Shown piece by piece: positions 55,277-64,000 of a stretch of 64,000 bases of DNA; within the stretch, counting starts at the first letter, position 1, and each line of letters begins with the position of its first letter. The DNA is from Candidatus Crickella caballi (lineage in GTDB: Bacteria; Bacillota; Clostridia; Peptostreptococcales; Anaerovoracaceae), in contig JAGHUV010000002.1 in the NCBI GenBank assembly GCA_018064665.1, positions 16,254-80,253 on the forward strand, read 5' to 3'. A program made the position numbers and the translations under genes. The notes under the pieces were generated by a model, which saw only the letters and a program-made list of their open reading frames with translations, searched no databases and was not told the origin of the DNA.

Positions 55277-57370
55277 ATGAAAAATTTATTTAAGAACTTA
55301 TTACCTTACAAATGGATAGCACTGCTGATTCTCCTGCTCTTATTCGGGCAGGCGTTTTGTGATATGAACCTTCCGCAGTATACGCAGAAGATGATCGATG
55401 TCGGTATTCAGAACAAAGGCATAGAACACATCCTTCCGCAGATGATGGAAGACGAAGAATTCGATGCGCTGTATGAGCTGTGTAATAACGAGCAGAAAGC
55501 TGTGCTGGATGATGTGTATGCCGGGGAAGCTCCACGCGCATACAGTGACGATGTTACCGAAGAGACGCTTGAAGCGGCTGATGAACTCATGCTGGATCCT
55601 GTTGTCGAAAGATACAACAGCCTGAACAAGGGAACAAAGCAAAACGCTGAGCAGACCGAACAGGAGGCGAGTCTTGAGAGCTTATCCGAGGATGCCGAGA
55701 ATGAGACTCTGCTTGCAATGGGCTATGCTTATGCTGCTCAATGTGATGAGGCTGCGGGTGTTGATGTAGACGCGATTCAGAGCAGTTACATGTGGAAGTG
55801 CGGCCTTATGATGTTCCTGATGGCGATACTTATGCTGATCTGCACTATCGCTGTTTCCTTCCTCTCGTCAAGAGTAGGTGCGGGAATAGGAAAGGATCTC
55901 AGAGGCAAGCTCTTCAGAAATGTTATGTCCTTCTCTACATATGAGATGGACAGCTTCCACACGTCCTCGCTGATAACCCGTGCGACCAACGATATTCAGC
56001 ATGTTCAGATGACTTCGACTATGCTGCTCAGAATGATGCTGTATGCACCGTGCATCTGCACATGGGCGATTATCAAGGTATATCAGACGCATGCGCATAT
56101 GAATTTTGTAATAGTGACCGGAACTGTCGGTCTGCTGCTTCTTCTCGGCGGAGTTATGACTGTCGTTACACCTAGATTCAAAATCATGCAGACTCTCGTT
56201 GACGGGCTTAATTCTGTTTCGCGAGAGATACTCACGGGTATACAGGTAATCAGAGCCTTTGGCAGAGAGAAGACCGAAGAGCATCGCTTCAATGATGCCA
56301 ACAAAGCACTGTATAAGAATCAGCTCTTTACATCGCGTATGATGACGCTGCTGACTCCGATTATGATGATCGTTATGTATGGCCTTGCGATATGGATCAT
56401 GTGGGTTGGTTCAAAGCGCATAGATACCGGAACTATTCAGGTCGGCGCGCTGACTGCTTTCATATCCTATGCGATGATGATCGTTTCTTCGTTCCTCATG
56501 ATTGCCGGAATGTTCCTGTTCCTGCCGAGAGCGGGTGTTGCAGCGGATCGTGTTCAGGAGGTCATCACGACACAGACTTCGGTCAAGGATGCGGAGGATG
56601 CGGTTTCAATCGGACGCGACGTCAAAGGTCTTGTTAAATTCGACCACGTATCCTTCATGTATTCGGATGCGGAGGAAAACGTATTGACCGACATTGATTT
56701 CGAGGCAAAGCCGGGTGAGACAACTGCAGTCATCGGATCTACGGGCTGCGGCAAGACTACGCTGATAGATCTTATTCCAAGATTCTACGATGTGACTGAG
56801 GGTGCTGTTTCAATAGACGGCAAGGATATACGCAAGCTCACTCTTGAATCACTGAGACATGCAATAGGATATGTTCCGCAGAAGGGCATCCTTTTCTCGG
56901 GAACAATAGAAAGCAACATAAGATTCGGAAAGCTGAATGCCAGCGATGAGGAAGTTGCGGAAGCAGCAAGAACCGCGCAGGCAGACGATTTCATAGAAGA
57001 GAAAGAAGAGAAATACGAAAGCTATATTGCACAGGGCGGTACCAATGTCTCCGGAGGACAGAGACAGAGACTGTCCATAGCAAGAGCACTCGCCAAGAAG
57101 CCTAAGATACTTATCTTCGACGACTCGTTCTCTGCACTGGATATGAAGACTGACGCAGAACTGAGACGCGCTTTGGCCGAAGAAGTGGCGGATGCAACCA
57201 AGATCATAGTAGCGCAGCGTGTAGGAACAATACTGCATGCTGAACAGATAATTGTTCTCGATGACGGCAGAATTGTCGGAAAGGGAACACACGAAGAACT
57301 GATGAATAGCTGTGATGTATATCGTGAGATTGCTGAGTCACAGCTGTCGGAAAAGGAACTGTACGGTTAA
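55277..57370 (+). CDS. ABC exporter, TMD-NBD half-transporter 1
   Basis: GSTGCGKTTLIDLI, NVSGGQRQRLSIARAL, LIFDDSFSALD (Asp at catalytic Glu position), VAQRV (Gln at H-loop). Confidence 0.94.
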   Translation: MKNLFKNLLPYKWIALLILLLLFGQAFCDMNLPQYTQKMIDVGIQNKGIEHILPQMMEDEEFDALYELCNNEQKAVLDDVYAGEAPRAYSDDVTEETLEAADELMLDPVVERYNSLNKGTKQNAEQTEQEASLESLSEDAENETLLAMGYAYAAQCDEAAGVDVDAIQSSYMWKCGLMMFLMAILMLICTIAVSFLSSRVGAGIGKDLRGKLFRNVMSFSTYEMDSFHTSSLITRATNDIQHVQMTSTMLLRMMLYAPCICTWAIIKVYQTHAHMNFVIVTGTVGLLLLLGGVMTVVTPRFKIMQTLVDGLNSVSREILTGIQVIRAFGREKTEEHRFNDANKALYKNQLFTSRMMTLLTPIMMIVMYGLAIWIMWVGSKRIDTGTIQVGALTAFISYAMMIVSSFLMIAGMFLFLPRAGVAADRVQEVITTQTSVKDAEDAVSIGRDVKGLVKFDHVSFMYSDAEENVLTDIDFEAKPGETTAVIGSTGCGKTTLIDLIPRFYDVTEGAVSIDGKDIRKLTLESLRHAIGYVPQKGILFSGTIESNIRFGKLNASDEEVAEAARTAQADDFIEEKEEKYESYIAQGGTNVSGGQRQRLSIARALAKKPKILIFDDSFSALDMKTDAELRRALAEEVADATKIIVAQRVGTILHAEQIIVLDDGRIVGKGTHEELMNSCDVYREIAESQLSEKELYG

Positions 57371-59235
57371 TGGCGGATAATTATAACGAAAAACAGAATA
57401 GTCAGAAGTCCAGGAAGAGAATGGGCAAGGGACCGAGCGCAGCGCTTGCTCCCGGTGAAAAGCCTAAGAATTTCCGCAAGGCTGTGAAGAATACCATCAA
57501 CTATATGGGCGCATATAAATGGGCTGTTGTGTGCGTATTCTTTATTGCCGCTCTTGCGACGGTCTTCGAGACTCTCGGACCTGCTGTTATGGGCAAGGCA
57601 ACGACTACGCTGGCGGAAGGTCTCATGGCCAAGATTCATGGCACCGGCGGAATCGATTTTGAAGCTATAGGCAGAATACTGCTCATCACTCTCGGTCTGT
57701 ATGCGACCGGCGCAATCTTCCAGTTTGTGCAGGCGTGGATCATGAACAATATCACTCAGAAGGTAGTATTTAATATGCGTCGCGATATCTCGGAGAAGAT
57801 AAATCGCATGCCTATGAAATATTTCGAAACCGTGCAGACGGGCGAGATTCTGTCGAGAATAACCAACGATATAGATACCCTCGGACAGGGACTCAGTCAG
57901 AGCGTGTCGAATTTCATATGGTCAACGGTAAGCCTTGTCGGAATAATTGTTGTAATGCTTTACATCAACTTCAAGCTTACTCTTGTCGCACTCATTACAA
58001 TCCCGCTGTCCGCAGCATTCATGGCGGTTCTCATTAAGGTGTCGCAGAAGCACTTTGCGGCTCAGCAGGAGAATCTCGGAATAATAGACGGCCAGGTTGA
58101 AGAGAACTTTACGGGACATCTTGTCATCAAAGCCTTCAACCGTGAGGAACGCGTAATTCGTGAATTCGATAAGACCAATGAGAAGCTTTATGAGTCGGCC
58201 TGGAAATCTCAGTTCCTGTCAGGACTGATGAGACCGGTAATGATGATCGTAAGTAACATGGGCAACGCTGCTGTAGTACTGGCGGGCGGAATACTTTGTG
58301 CAAAGGGTGCAATCGGAGTCGGAGATATTCAGGCTTTCATTCAGTATGTAAGAAATCTCTCTGAGCCTGTCCAGACTATTGCGCAGATAATGAATCAGGT
58401 GCAGTCGATGGCGGCTGCTGCCGAGCGTGTATTCGAGTTCCTCGATGAAGAGGAAGAGGTCGAGAGCGAGGATGTGGCTGAAGTTTCACCTGAGGAGATA
58501 CGGGGAGAGGTTGAGTTTGATCATGTTTCCTTTGGCTATGATGAGGGAACTACAATCATAAAGGACTTCAGTGCCAAGGTTGAGCCGGGGCAGAAGATCG
58601 CGATCGTCGGTCCGACCGGCGCAGGCAAAACAACCATGGTCAAGCTGCTGATGCGTTTTTACGACGTTAACGGAGGCTCGATAAAGCTCGACGGAAAAGA
58701 CATCCGCGAATACAGCCGCAAGAGTCTCAGACAGAATTTTGCTATGGTACTTCAGGACACGTGGCTTTTCAAGGGAACTATTCGTGCCAATATCAAATAC
58801 GGAAACGAGAAGGCTGATAACGACGACATCATCAAGGCTGCCAAAGCTGCCAAGGCTCATCACTTTATTAGAACTCTGGCAGGCGGATACAAGATGGTGC
58901 TGAATGAGGATGCGTCCAATATTTCCGAAGGACAGAGGCAGCTGCTTACAATTGCAAGAGCGATTCTGGCAGACAGAAAGCTGCTCATTCTTGACGAAGC
59001 GACTTCCTCGGTCGATACGAGAACCGAAGAAGAAATCCAGAAGGCGATGGATGCTCTGACCAGGGGCAGGACCAGCTTTATCATAGCTCACAGACTGTCT
59101 ACAATCAGAAATGCCGATATGATTCTTGTAATGAATCATGGCGATATAGTTGAGCAGGGTACTCACGAGGAACTGCTCGCAAAGGGCGGTTTTTATGCAG
59201 ATTTATACAACTCACAATTTGAGGAGGTTGGTTAA
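57370..59235 (+). CDS. ABC exporter, TMD-NBD half-transporter 2
   Basis: GPTGAGKTTMVKLL, NISEGQRQLLTIARA, LLILDEATSSVD, IIAHRLSTI; start abuts the previous stop. Confidence 0.95.
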   Translation: MADNYNEKQNSQKSRKRMGKGPSAALAPGEKPKNFRKAVKNTINYMGAYKWAVVCVFFIAALATVFETLGPAVMGKATTTLAEGLMAKIHGTGGIDFEAIGRILLITLGLYATGAIFQFVQAWIMNNITQKVVFNMRRDISEKINRMPMKYFETVQTGEILSRITNDIDTLGQGLSQSVSNFIWSTVSLVGIIVVMLYINFKLTLVALITIPLSAAFMAVLIKVSQKHFAAQQENLGIIDGQVEENFTGHLVIKAFNREERVIREFDKTNEKLYESAWKSQFLSGLMRPVMMIVSNMGNAAVVLAGGILCAKGAIGVGDIQAFIQYVRNLSEPVQTIAQIMNQVQSMAAAAERVFEFLDEEEEVESEDVAEVSPEEIRGEVEFDHVSFGYDEGTTIIKDFSAKVEPGQKIAIVGPTGAGKTTMVKLLMRFYDVNGGSIKLDGKDIREYSRKSLRQNFAMVLQDTWLFKGTIRANIKYGNEKADNDDIIKAAKAAKAHHFIRTLAGGYKMVLNEDASNISEGQRQLLTIARAILADRKLLILDEATSSVDTRTEEEIQKAMDALTRGRTSFIIAHRLSTIRNADMILVMNHGDIVEQGTHEELLAKGGFYADLYNSQFEEVG

Positions 59236-60966
59236 ATGAGAACATACGCAGAGGAATATGAATACTGGCTGAACTCTGAAATCGTTGATGAGGTGACCAA
59301 GGACGAACTGAGGACCATTGCCGGAAATGACGCGGAAATCGAGAGCCGTTTTGGCGGAATGATGTCTTTCGGTACCGCTGGCCTTCGTGGAACTATGAAA
59401 GCCGGCACGATGAATATGAATGTTTATACAGTCAGACTTGCGACTCAGGGCATGGCCAATCTCATTAAATCAGAGGGCGGAGATCTTCAGGGCGACCATC
59501 ATGAAGGCAATGGCGTTGCGATTGCGCATGACTCAAGACTGAACTCCAGGCTCTTCGCGGTTGAGGCGGCATGTGTACTTGCTGCTAACGGCATCAGGTC
59601 TTATCTCTTCGATGAGCTGAGACCTACGCCTGAGCTTTCGTTTGCTGTACGAGAGACGGGAGCTATTGCGGGCATCAATATAACTGCCAGCCACAATCCT
59701 AAGGAATACAACGGCTACAAAGCTTACTGGGCGGACGGTGCACAGCTCGCTCCGGAGCATGCCGATGTTGTTGCTGCGGAATTCAGGAAAATTGACATCT
59801 TTAACGATGTCAGAACTATGAATTATGATGAGGCTCTTGAATCCGGACTGATTGAGATTATCGGAAGCGAAATAGACGAGAAGTATATGGCTTGTGTTCT
59901 CGAGCAGTCGGTAGGAAGAAAATATATTGAGGCGGCGGCAGCCGATATTAGCATAGTCTATACGCCGTTCCATGGTGCAGGTTACAAGCTTGTTCCTGAG
60001 ATATTAAGAAGGATAGGAATTGACGATATCATTACTGTAGACGAGCAGATGATCCCGGACGGAAATTTCCCTACCGTCAAATCGCCAAATCCTGAGAACA
60101 CCGAAGGCTTTGCGTTGGCACTTGAGTACGCCAAGAAGAATAAGGCGGAGTTCATCATCGGAACAGATCCGGACAGCGACCGCTGCGGAGCTGTAGTAAA
60201 GCTTGATGAGAAGAGATTCGGAGAAGACAATTATATGGTGCTGTCGGGCAACCAGATGGCATGCCTTATGATGGACTATCTCTTCACAGTCAGAAAAGAG
60301 CAGGGTACCTTGCCTGAAAATGCAGCAGCCTGCAAATCAATTGTTTCAACAGTGATGGCCAACCGCATCTGCGAAATGAACGGGGTTAAGCTCTTTGAGG
60401 TTCTGACCGGCTTCAAGTTCATCGGCGAGAAAATCAAGGAGTTTGAAGAAAGCGGAGACTATTCATTTGTATTCGGCTTTGAGGAAAGCATCGGATTCCT
60501 GGCCGGAACTTATGCCCGAGATAAGGATGCTGTTGTAGCGACAATGCTCATGGCTGAGCTGGGCTGCTATTATAAATCCAAAGGAATGACAGTCTATGAC
60601 GGACTGCAGGAAATCTATAAGAAATACGGATACTACAAGGAGCACACACAGTCCATCATATTTGAAGGCTTTGATGCTCAGGGGAAGATGGCGGATGTAA
60701 TGGTCAGGCTGAGAGCAAATCCACCGCAGGCAATAGGCGAGGGAATGAATGTAATCAGAACCATCGACTATCTCGATGACATACCGGGATTTACTAAGAG
60801 CAATGTTCTCTTCTATGAGCTTGCGGAAGGCTGTGCACTTGCGGTAAGACCTTCCGGTACAGAACCTAAGGTCAAGGCTTATGTAATGGCTCAGGGCAGC
60901 TCGGAGGAAGATGCCGGCAGACGCTGCGAACTCATTGCAGAAGCCGCAGCACAGATGCTGTCATAA
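59236..60966 (+). CDS. Phospho-sugar mutase (phosphoglucomutase/phosphomannomutase family)
   Basis: FGTAGLRGTMKAGTMNMNVYTV, ITASHNPKEYNGYKAYW, GTDPDSDRCGAVV, RPSGTEPKVK. Confidence 0.95.
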   Translation: MRTYAEEYEYWLNSEIVDEVTKDELRTIAGNDAEIESRFGGMMSFGTAGLRGTMKAGTMNMNVYTVRLATQGMANLIKSEGGDLQGDHHEGNGVAIAHDSRLNSRLFAVEAACVLAANGIRSYLFDELRPTPELSFAVRETGAIAGINITASHNPKEYNGYKAYWADGAQLAPEHADVVAAEFRKIDIFNDVRTMNYDEALESGLIEIIGSEIDEKYMACVLEQSVGRKYIEAAAADISIVYTPFHGAGYKLVPEILRRIGIDDIITVDEQMIPDGNFPTVKSPNPENTEGFALALEYAKKNKAEFIIGTDPDSDRCGAVVKLDEKRFGEDNYMVLSGNQMACLMMDYLFTVRKEQGTLPENAAACKSIVSTVMANRICEMNGVKLFEVLTGFKFIGEKIKEFEESGDYSFVFGFEESIGFLAGTYARDKDAVVATMLMAELGCYYKSKGMTVYDGLQEIYKKYGYYKEHTQSIIFEGFDAQGKMADVMVRLRANPPQAIGEGMNVIRTIDYLDDIPGFTKSNVLFYELAEGCALAVRPSGTEPKVKAYVMAQGSSEEDAGRRCELIAEAAAQMLS

Positions 60967-60975
60967 AAGTATATG

Positions 60976-61018
60976 ATCAATGCATAGCAATCAATGCATA
61001 GTAATCAATGCATAAGTA
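60976..61018. repeat. 14-bp tandem repeats ATCAATGCATAGYA x3
   Basis: 60976-60989, 60990-61003, 61004 onward. Confidence 0.8.
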
Positions 61019-61060
61019 ATTCATAACATAATTAAATCATAACATAATTGATTCATAATA

Positions 61061-61104
61061 AATACAGTAGCAAAAGGCATATGTGAGCCATTGCTACTGT
61101 ATTT
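61061..61104. terminator. Hairpin AAATACAGTAGCAA / TTGCTACTGTATTT
   Basis: 14-bp perfect inverted arms with A/T-rich flanks, downstream of the mutase gene. Confidence 0.65.
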
Positions 61105-61155
61105 ATATTATTTGACAAATTATTTAGCAGTAATATGAGTGCTTCTTCTTGTACG

Positions 61156-61415
61156 GCACCCGCAGAGGTGGGATTTTGGTGGTTTGCTCGTGTTTTGCGC
61201 GAATCCATAGGATGCAGCCGACCCCCGCAAAGGTTCGATTTTAGCATTTTGCTCGTGCCAATCTCAAATCCATAGGATGAAGCCGACCCCCGCAAAGGAG
61301 GGATTTTGGTGGTTTGCTCGTGCTTTTCATGAATCCATAGGATACAGCCGACCCCCGCAAAGGTGGGATTTTAGCAGTTTGCTCGTGTCAAGCGCGAATT
61401 ATTGGTACCTTAGAG
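61156..61415. repeat. Four-unit 65-bp tandem array with alternating A/B subtypes
   Basis: TTTGCTCGTG recurs at 61183, 61248, 61313 and 61378 (period exactly 65); GAATCCATAGGATGCAGCCGACCCCCGCAAAGG shared. Confidence 0.9.
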
Positions 61416-61503
61416 TTATAAAAACACTGCGTACAAGTATCGCAGTGTTTTTTAAAAGGCGTTAATGAGAGCCTGTCTTGAGGTATACGGTTCAAAGTTA
61501 TCC

Positions 61504-62508
61504 TTATTTCGAGAATCTCTTGTCAAACAGTCCGTGGACCTTGTTGATTTCGGTTACTGAAATAAACGCATGAGGATCAAGCTCGTAGATGTGTCTGATT
61601 GCTTCATCGCATTCGTGCTTGGTTACGATCGCTTTAAGTATATTGGTCTGTGTTTCGGTGTATCCGCCTTCGCCGTACCAGCTTGTAACTCCGCGGTCCA
61701 GGACCAGAGAAAGCTTGTGACCGAGGACAGGTTCCTTGGAGTATACTGTCAGCTCCATGTAGTGGTTCTGCATGTGGTATTTATCCATTGCCCAGGACAG
61801 GATTGCAGCAAAGAAAATTGAATATACAGCATTCTCAATACCGTATGCAAAAGCACAGATGGTGTAGATGCAAACATTGATTATCATGTTCATCATGCCT
61901 ACACTGAAGCCCGGCTTTCTGCTGGAAAGAACCATTCCCATTACATCACCGGCGCCACATCCGGAGCCTGCTGTAAGAACAAGACCTACTCCTATACCGC
62001 CGAATACACCTGCGGCGATGCAGCTCATTACTTCATTCTGAATAATTGACTGACTCAGTACAGGAATAACTGCGATTTCGGCAGAGAGAACAGTGATTGA
62101 AAAAACAGTTCTGAAGAGGAATTTCTTGCCCAGTGACTTTGCTCCCCACAGAAGAACAGGAATGTTAATACCCCAGTATATTAATCCAAGCCATGCTATG
62201 CCCGGAATTGCAGGGATGTGCAAAACATCCTCGATGAGTGCGTCGACGAGCTGAGCTACACCCATTGCACCGCTACAATACAGATTAAAAGGTGTAATGA
62301 TAAGATTCATTGACAATGCGAGCATTGCATTTCCAATTGTAATCATTACGAGCTGTTTAACCATGCGCAGCTTGTCATCTTTCTCAGTTCTGCTGTTGAT
62401 TTCTCTTAACTTATTCATACATTCATTTTCCCGAAAATGCCGAGAAACACTCCCCTTTGTCTTAATCAAAACACATGTATAGTAACATATTTTTCTTGCA
62501 GATAACAT
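61504..62508 (-). CDS. YitT family membrane protein (DUF161 + DUF2179-like)
   Basis: GNAMLALSMNLIITPFNLYCSGAMGVAQLV; GGIGVGLVLTAGSGCGAGDVMGMVLS; C-term YTETQTNILKAIVTKHECDEAIRHIYELDPHAFISV. The true start may be an internal ATG. Confidence 0.88.
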   Translation of the reverse strand: MLSARKICYYTCVLIKTKGSVSRHFRENECMNKLREINSRTEKDDKLRMVKQLVMITIGNAMLALSMNLIITPFNLYCSGAMGVAQLVDALIEDVLHIPAIPGIAWLGLIYWGINIPVLLWGAKSLGKKFLFRTVFSITVLSAEIAVIPVLSQSIIQNEVMSCIAAGVFGGIGVGLVLTAGSGCGAGDVMGMVLSSRKPGFSVGMMNMIINVCIYTICAFAYGIENAVYSIFFAAILSWAMDKYHMQNHYMELTVYSKEPVLGHKLSLVLDRGVTSWYGEGGYTETQTNILKAIVTKHECDEAIRHIYELDPHAFISVTEINKVHGLFDKRFSK

Positions 62509-62586
62509 AGTATAGATGTAAAATTAACCGTCAAATTTGTGAACATAGATGTCAGACAATAACGTAGGTCGTCATATGTAACATAC

Positions 62587-63801
62587 GTGAGAGGAGCCAT
62601 TAAAATGGGTGATATGGAAAGAAGAGTTGGAACAGTATCAAGAGGAATCAGATGTCCGATTTTCCGTGAGGGAGATGACCTTGCGCAGATGGTAACAGAC
62701 AGTGTTCTGGCAGCAGCTGAGAGCGAAGGCTTCAGCATGAATGACAAAGACGTTGTATGCATTACAGAGTCTGTTGTTGCAAGATGCCAGGGTAACTATG
62801 CAAGTGTAGATGCAATCGCAGCTGACGTAAAGGCAAAGCTCGGCGGAGAGACAATCGGAATTATCTGGCCTATTCTGTCAAGAAACAGATTTGCAATCTG
62901 CCTCAGAGGAATGGCAAAGGGCGCAAAGAAAGTCGTTCTGATGCTCAGTTATCCTTCAGACGAGGTTGGTAACGCACTGCTCACATTCGATCAGATCGAT
63001 GCAGCAGGTATCAATCCTTACAGCGATGTACTTACACTTGAGAAGTACAGAGAGCTTTTCGGAGAGAACAAGCACCAGTTCACAGGCGTTGATTATGTTG
63101 CATACTATGGCAACCTCATCAAGGAGATGGGTGCAGAGGTTGAGATTATCTTTGCTAACCACGCTGAGGAAATCCTGAAATATACTAACAATGTTATTGC
63201 CTGCGATATTCACACTCGCGCAAGAACCAAGAAGATTCTGAAGGCTCACGGAGCTAACGTATACGGAATGGATGACATTCTCACAGCTTCAATCGACGGA
63301 AACGGATTCAATGAGAAGTACGGACTGCTCGGTTCCAACAAGGCAACTGAGGAGACTATCAAGCTCTTCCCACGTGACTGCCAGGGCCTCGTTGAGGACA
63401 TTCAGGCAAGAATCGAGAAGGCAACAGGAAAGCACGTTGAGGTTATGGTTTACGGAGACGGCGCATTCAAGGATCCTGTTGGAAAGATTTGGGAGCTTGC
63501 AGACCCTGTAGTATCACCTGCATATACAAGCGGACTTGAGGGAACTCCTAACGAGCTGAAGCTTAAGTATCTTGCAGACAATGATTTTGCAGAGCTTTCC
63601 GGAGACGAGCTTAAGGCTGCTATTTCTTCAGCAATCAAGGCTAAGGAAAGCGACCTCGTAGGAAACATGGCTTCAGAGGGAACAACACCTCGTCGTCTTA
63701 CAGACCTGATCGGATCACTTTGCGACCTGACTTCAGGATCCGGAGATAAGGGAACACCTGTTGTTCTTATCCAGGGTTACTTCGATAATTACACAAACTA
63801 A
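62587..63801 (+). CDS. F420-0:gamma-glutamyl ligase family (CofE-like) protein
   Basis: GTVSRGIRCPIFREGDDLAQMVTDSVL...DVVCITESVVARCQGNY; family assignment from recalled patterns. Confidence 0.8.
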   Translation: MRGAIKMGDMERRVGTVSRGIRCPIFREGDDLAQMVTDSVLAAAESEGFSMNDKDVVCITESVVARCQGNYASVDAIAADVKAKLGGETIGIIWPILSRNRFAICLRGMAKGAKKVVLMLSYPSDEVGNALLTFDQIDAAGINPYSDVLTLEKYRELFGENKHQFTGVDYVAYYGNLIKEMGAEVEIIFANHAEEILKYTNNVIACDIHTRARTKKILKAHGANVYGMDDILTASIDGNGFNEKYGLLGSNKATEETIKLFPRDCQGLVEDIQARIEKATGKHVEVMVYGDGAFKDPVGKIWELADPVVSPAYTSGLEGTPNELKLKYLADNDFAELSGDELKAAISSAIKAKESDLVGNMASEGTTPRRLTDLIGSLCDLTSGSGDKGTPVVLIQGYFDNYTN

Positions 63802-63868
63802 TCTGAGATTCTGATTCGCAATCAGAGATGAAAGCGGATTATGAGTCCGATACGGATGATCGGTAATA

Positions 63869-63904
63869 AAAAAAGGCGTGATAACGATTTCGTTATCGCG
63901 CCTC
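63869..63904 (+). terminator. Hairpin terminator-like structure
   Basis: GGCGTGATAACGA ttt CGTTATCGCGCC preceded by an A-tract. Confidence 0.6.
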
Positions 63905-64000
63905 AGACCGTAGACAAAGCTCTTTTTCAGGCTATCGCCTGAAGGAGGGCTTTTCTTATGCGAATATCATGTTGTAATCGGTGCGAAGTAACGCCTGAAA

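Noticed and set aside
61156-61415. CRISPR array
   Set aside because: The 65-bp units abut directly, with no constant repeat/unique spacer pattern, and no cas genes are in the window.

Overview
The window looks like a housekeeping-rich chromosomal segment of a low-to-mid GC Bacillota (Clostridia-like) genome. I infer this from gene content; no taxonomic test was possible. Most genes are on + and tightly packed: feoAB, nadE, yhaM-like/recD2/comF, raiA RNA/hpf, LCP/cdaA/cdaR/glmM, gltX, tmk/holB/PSP1/trmN6-like, murA, fbp (class III), two phosphofructokinases, gpmI, addA, mnmA, glsA, an M24 peptidase, a heterodimeric ABC exporter, a phosphohexomutase, a YitT-type membrane protein and a CofE-like ligase. 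There are two tRNA genes (Glu-CTC, Pro-CGG) and one structured ncRNA (raiA motif). I saw no rRNA, CRISPR array, prophage or transposase. The strongest unexplained signals are: (1) two copies of a 283-bp non-coding element with 25-bp terminal inverted repeats and an ordered internal architecture (9175-9457 and, inverted, 50053-50335); (2) a four-unit 65-bp tandem array with alternating subtypes (about 61156-61415); (3) a TM1266-like regulator / lipoprotein / fused permease-ATPase locus with a possible attenuator leader (5425-8280); (4) an LCP-family protein with a repeat-rich, H1-like N-terminal region inside the c-di-AMP/glmM cluster; and (5) a structured, partly decayed intergenic island downstream of tRNA-Glu (42225-43127).
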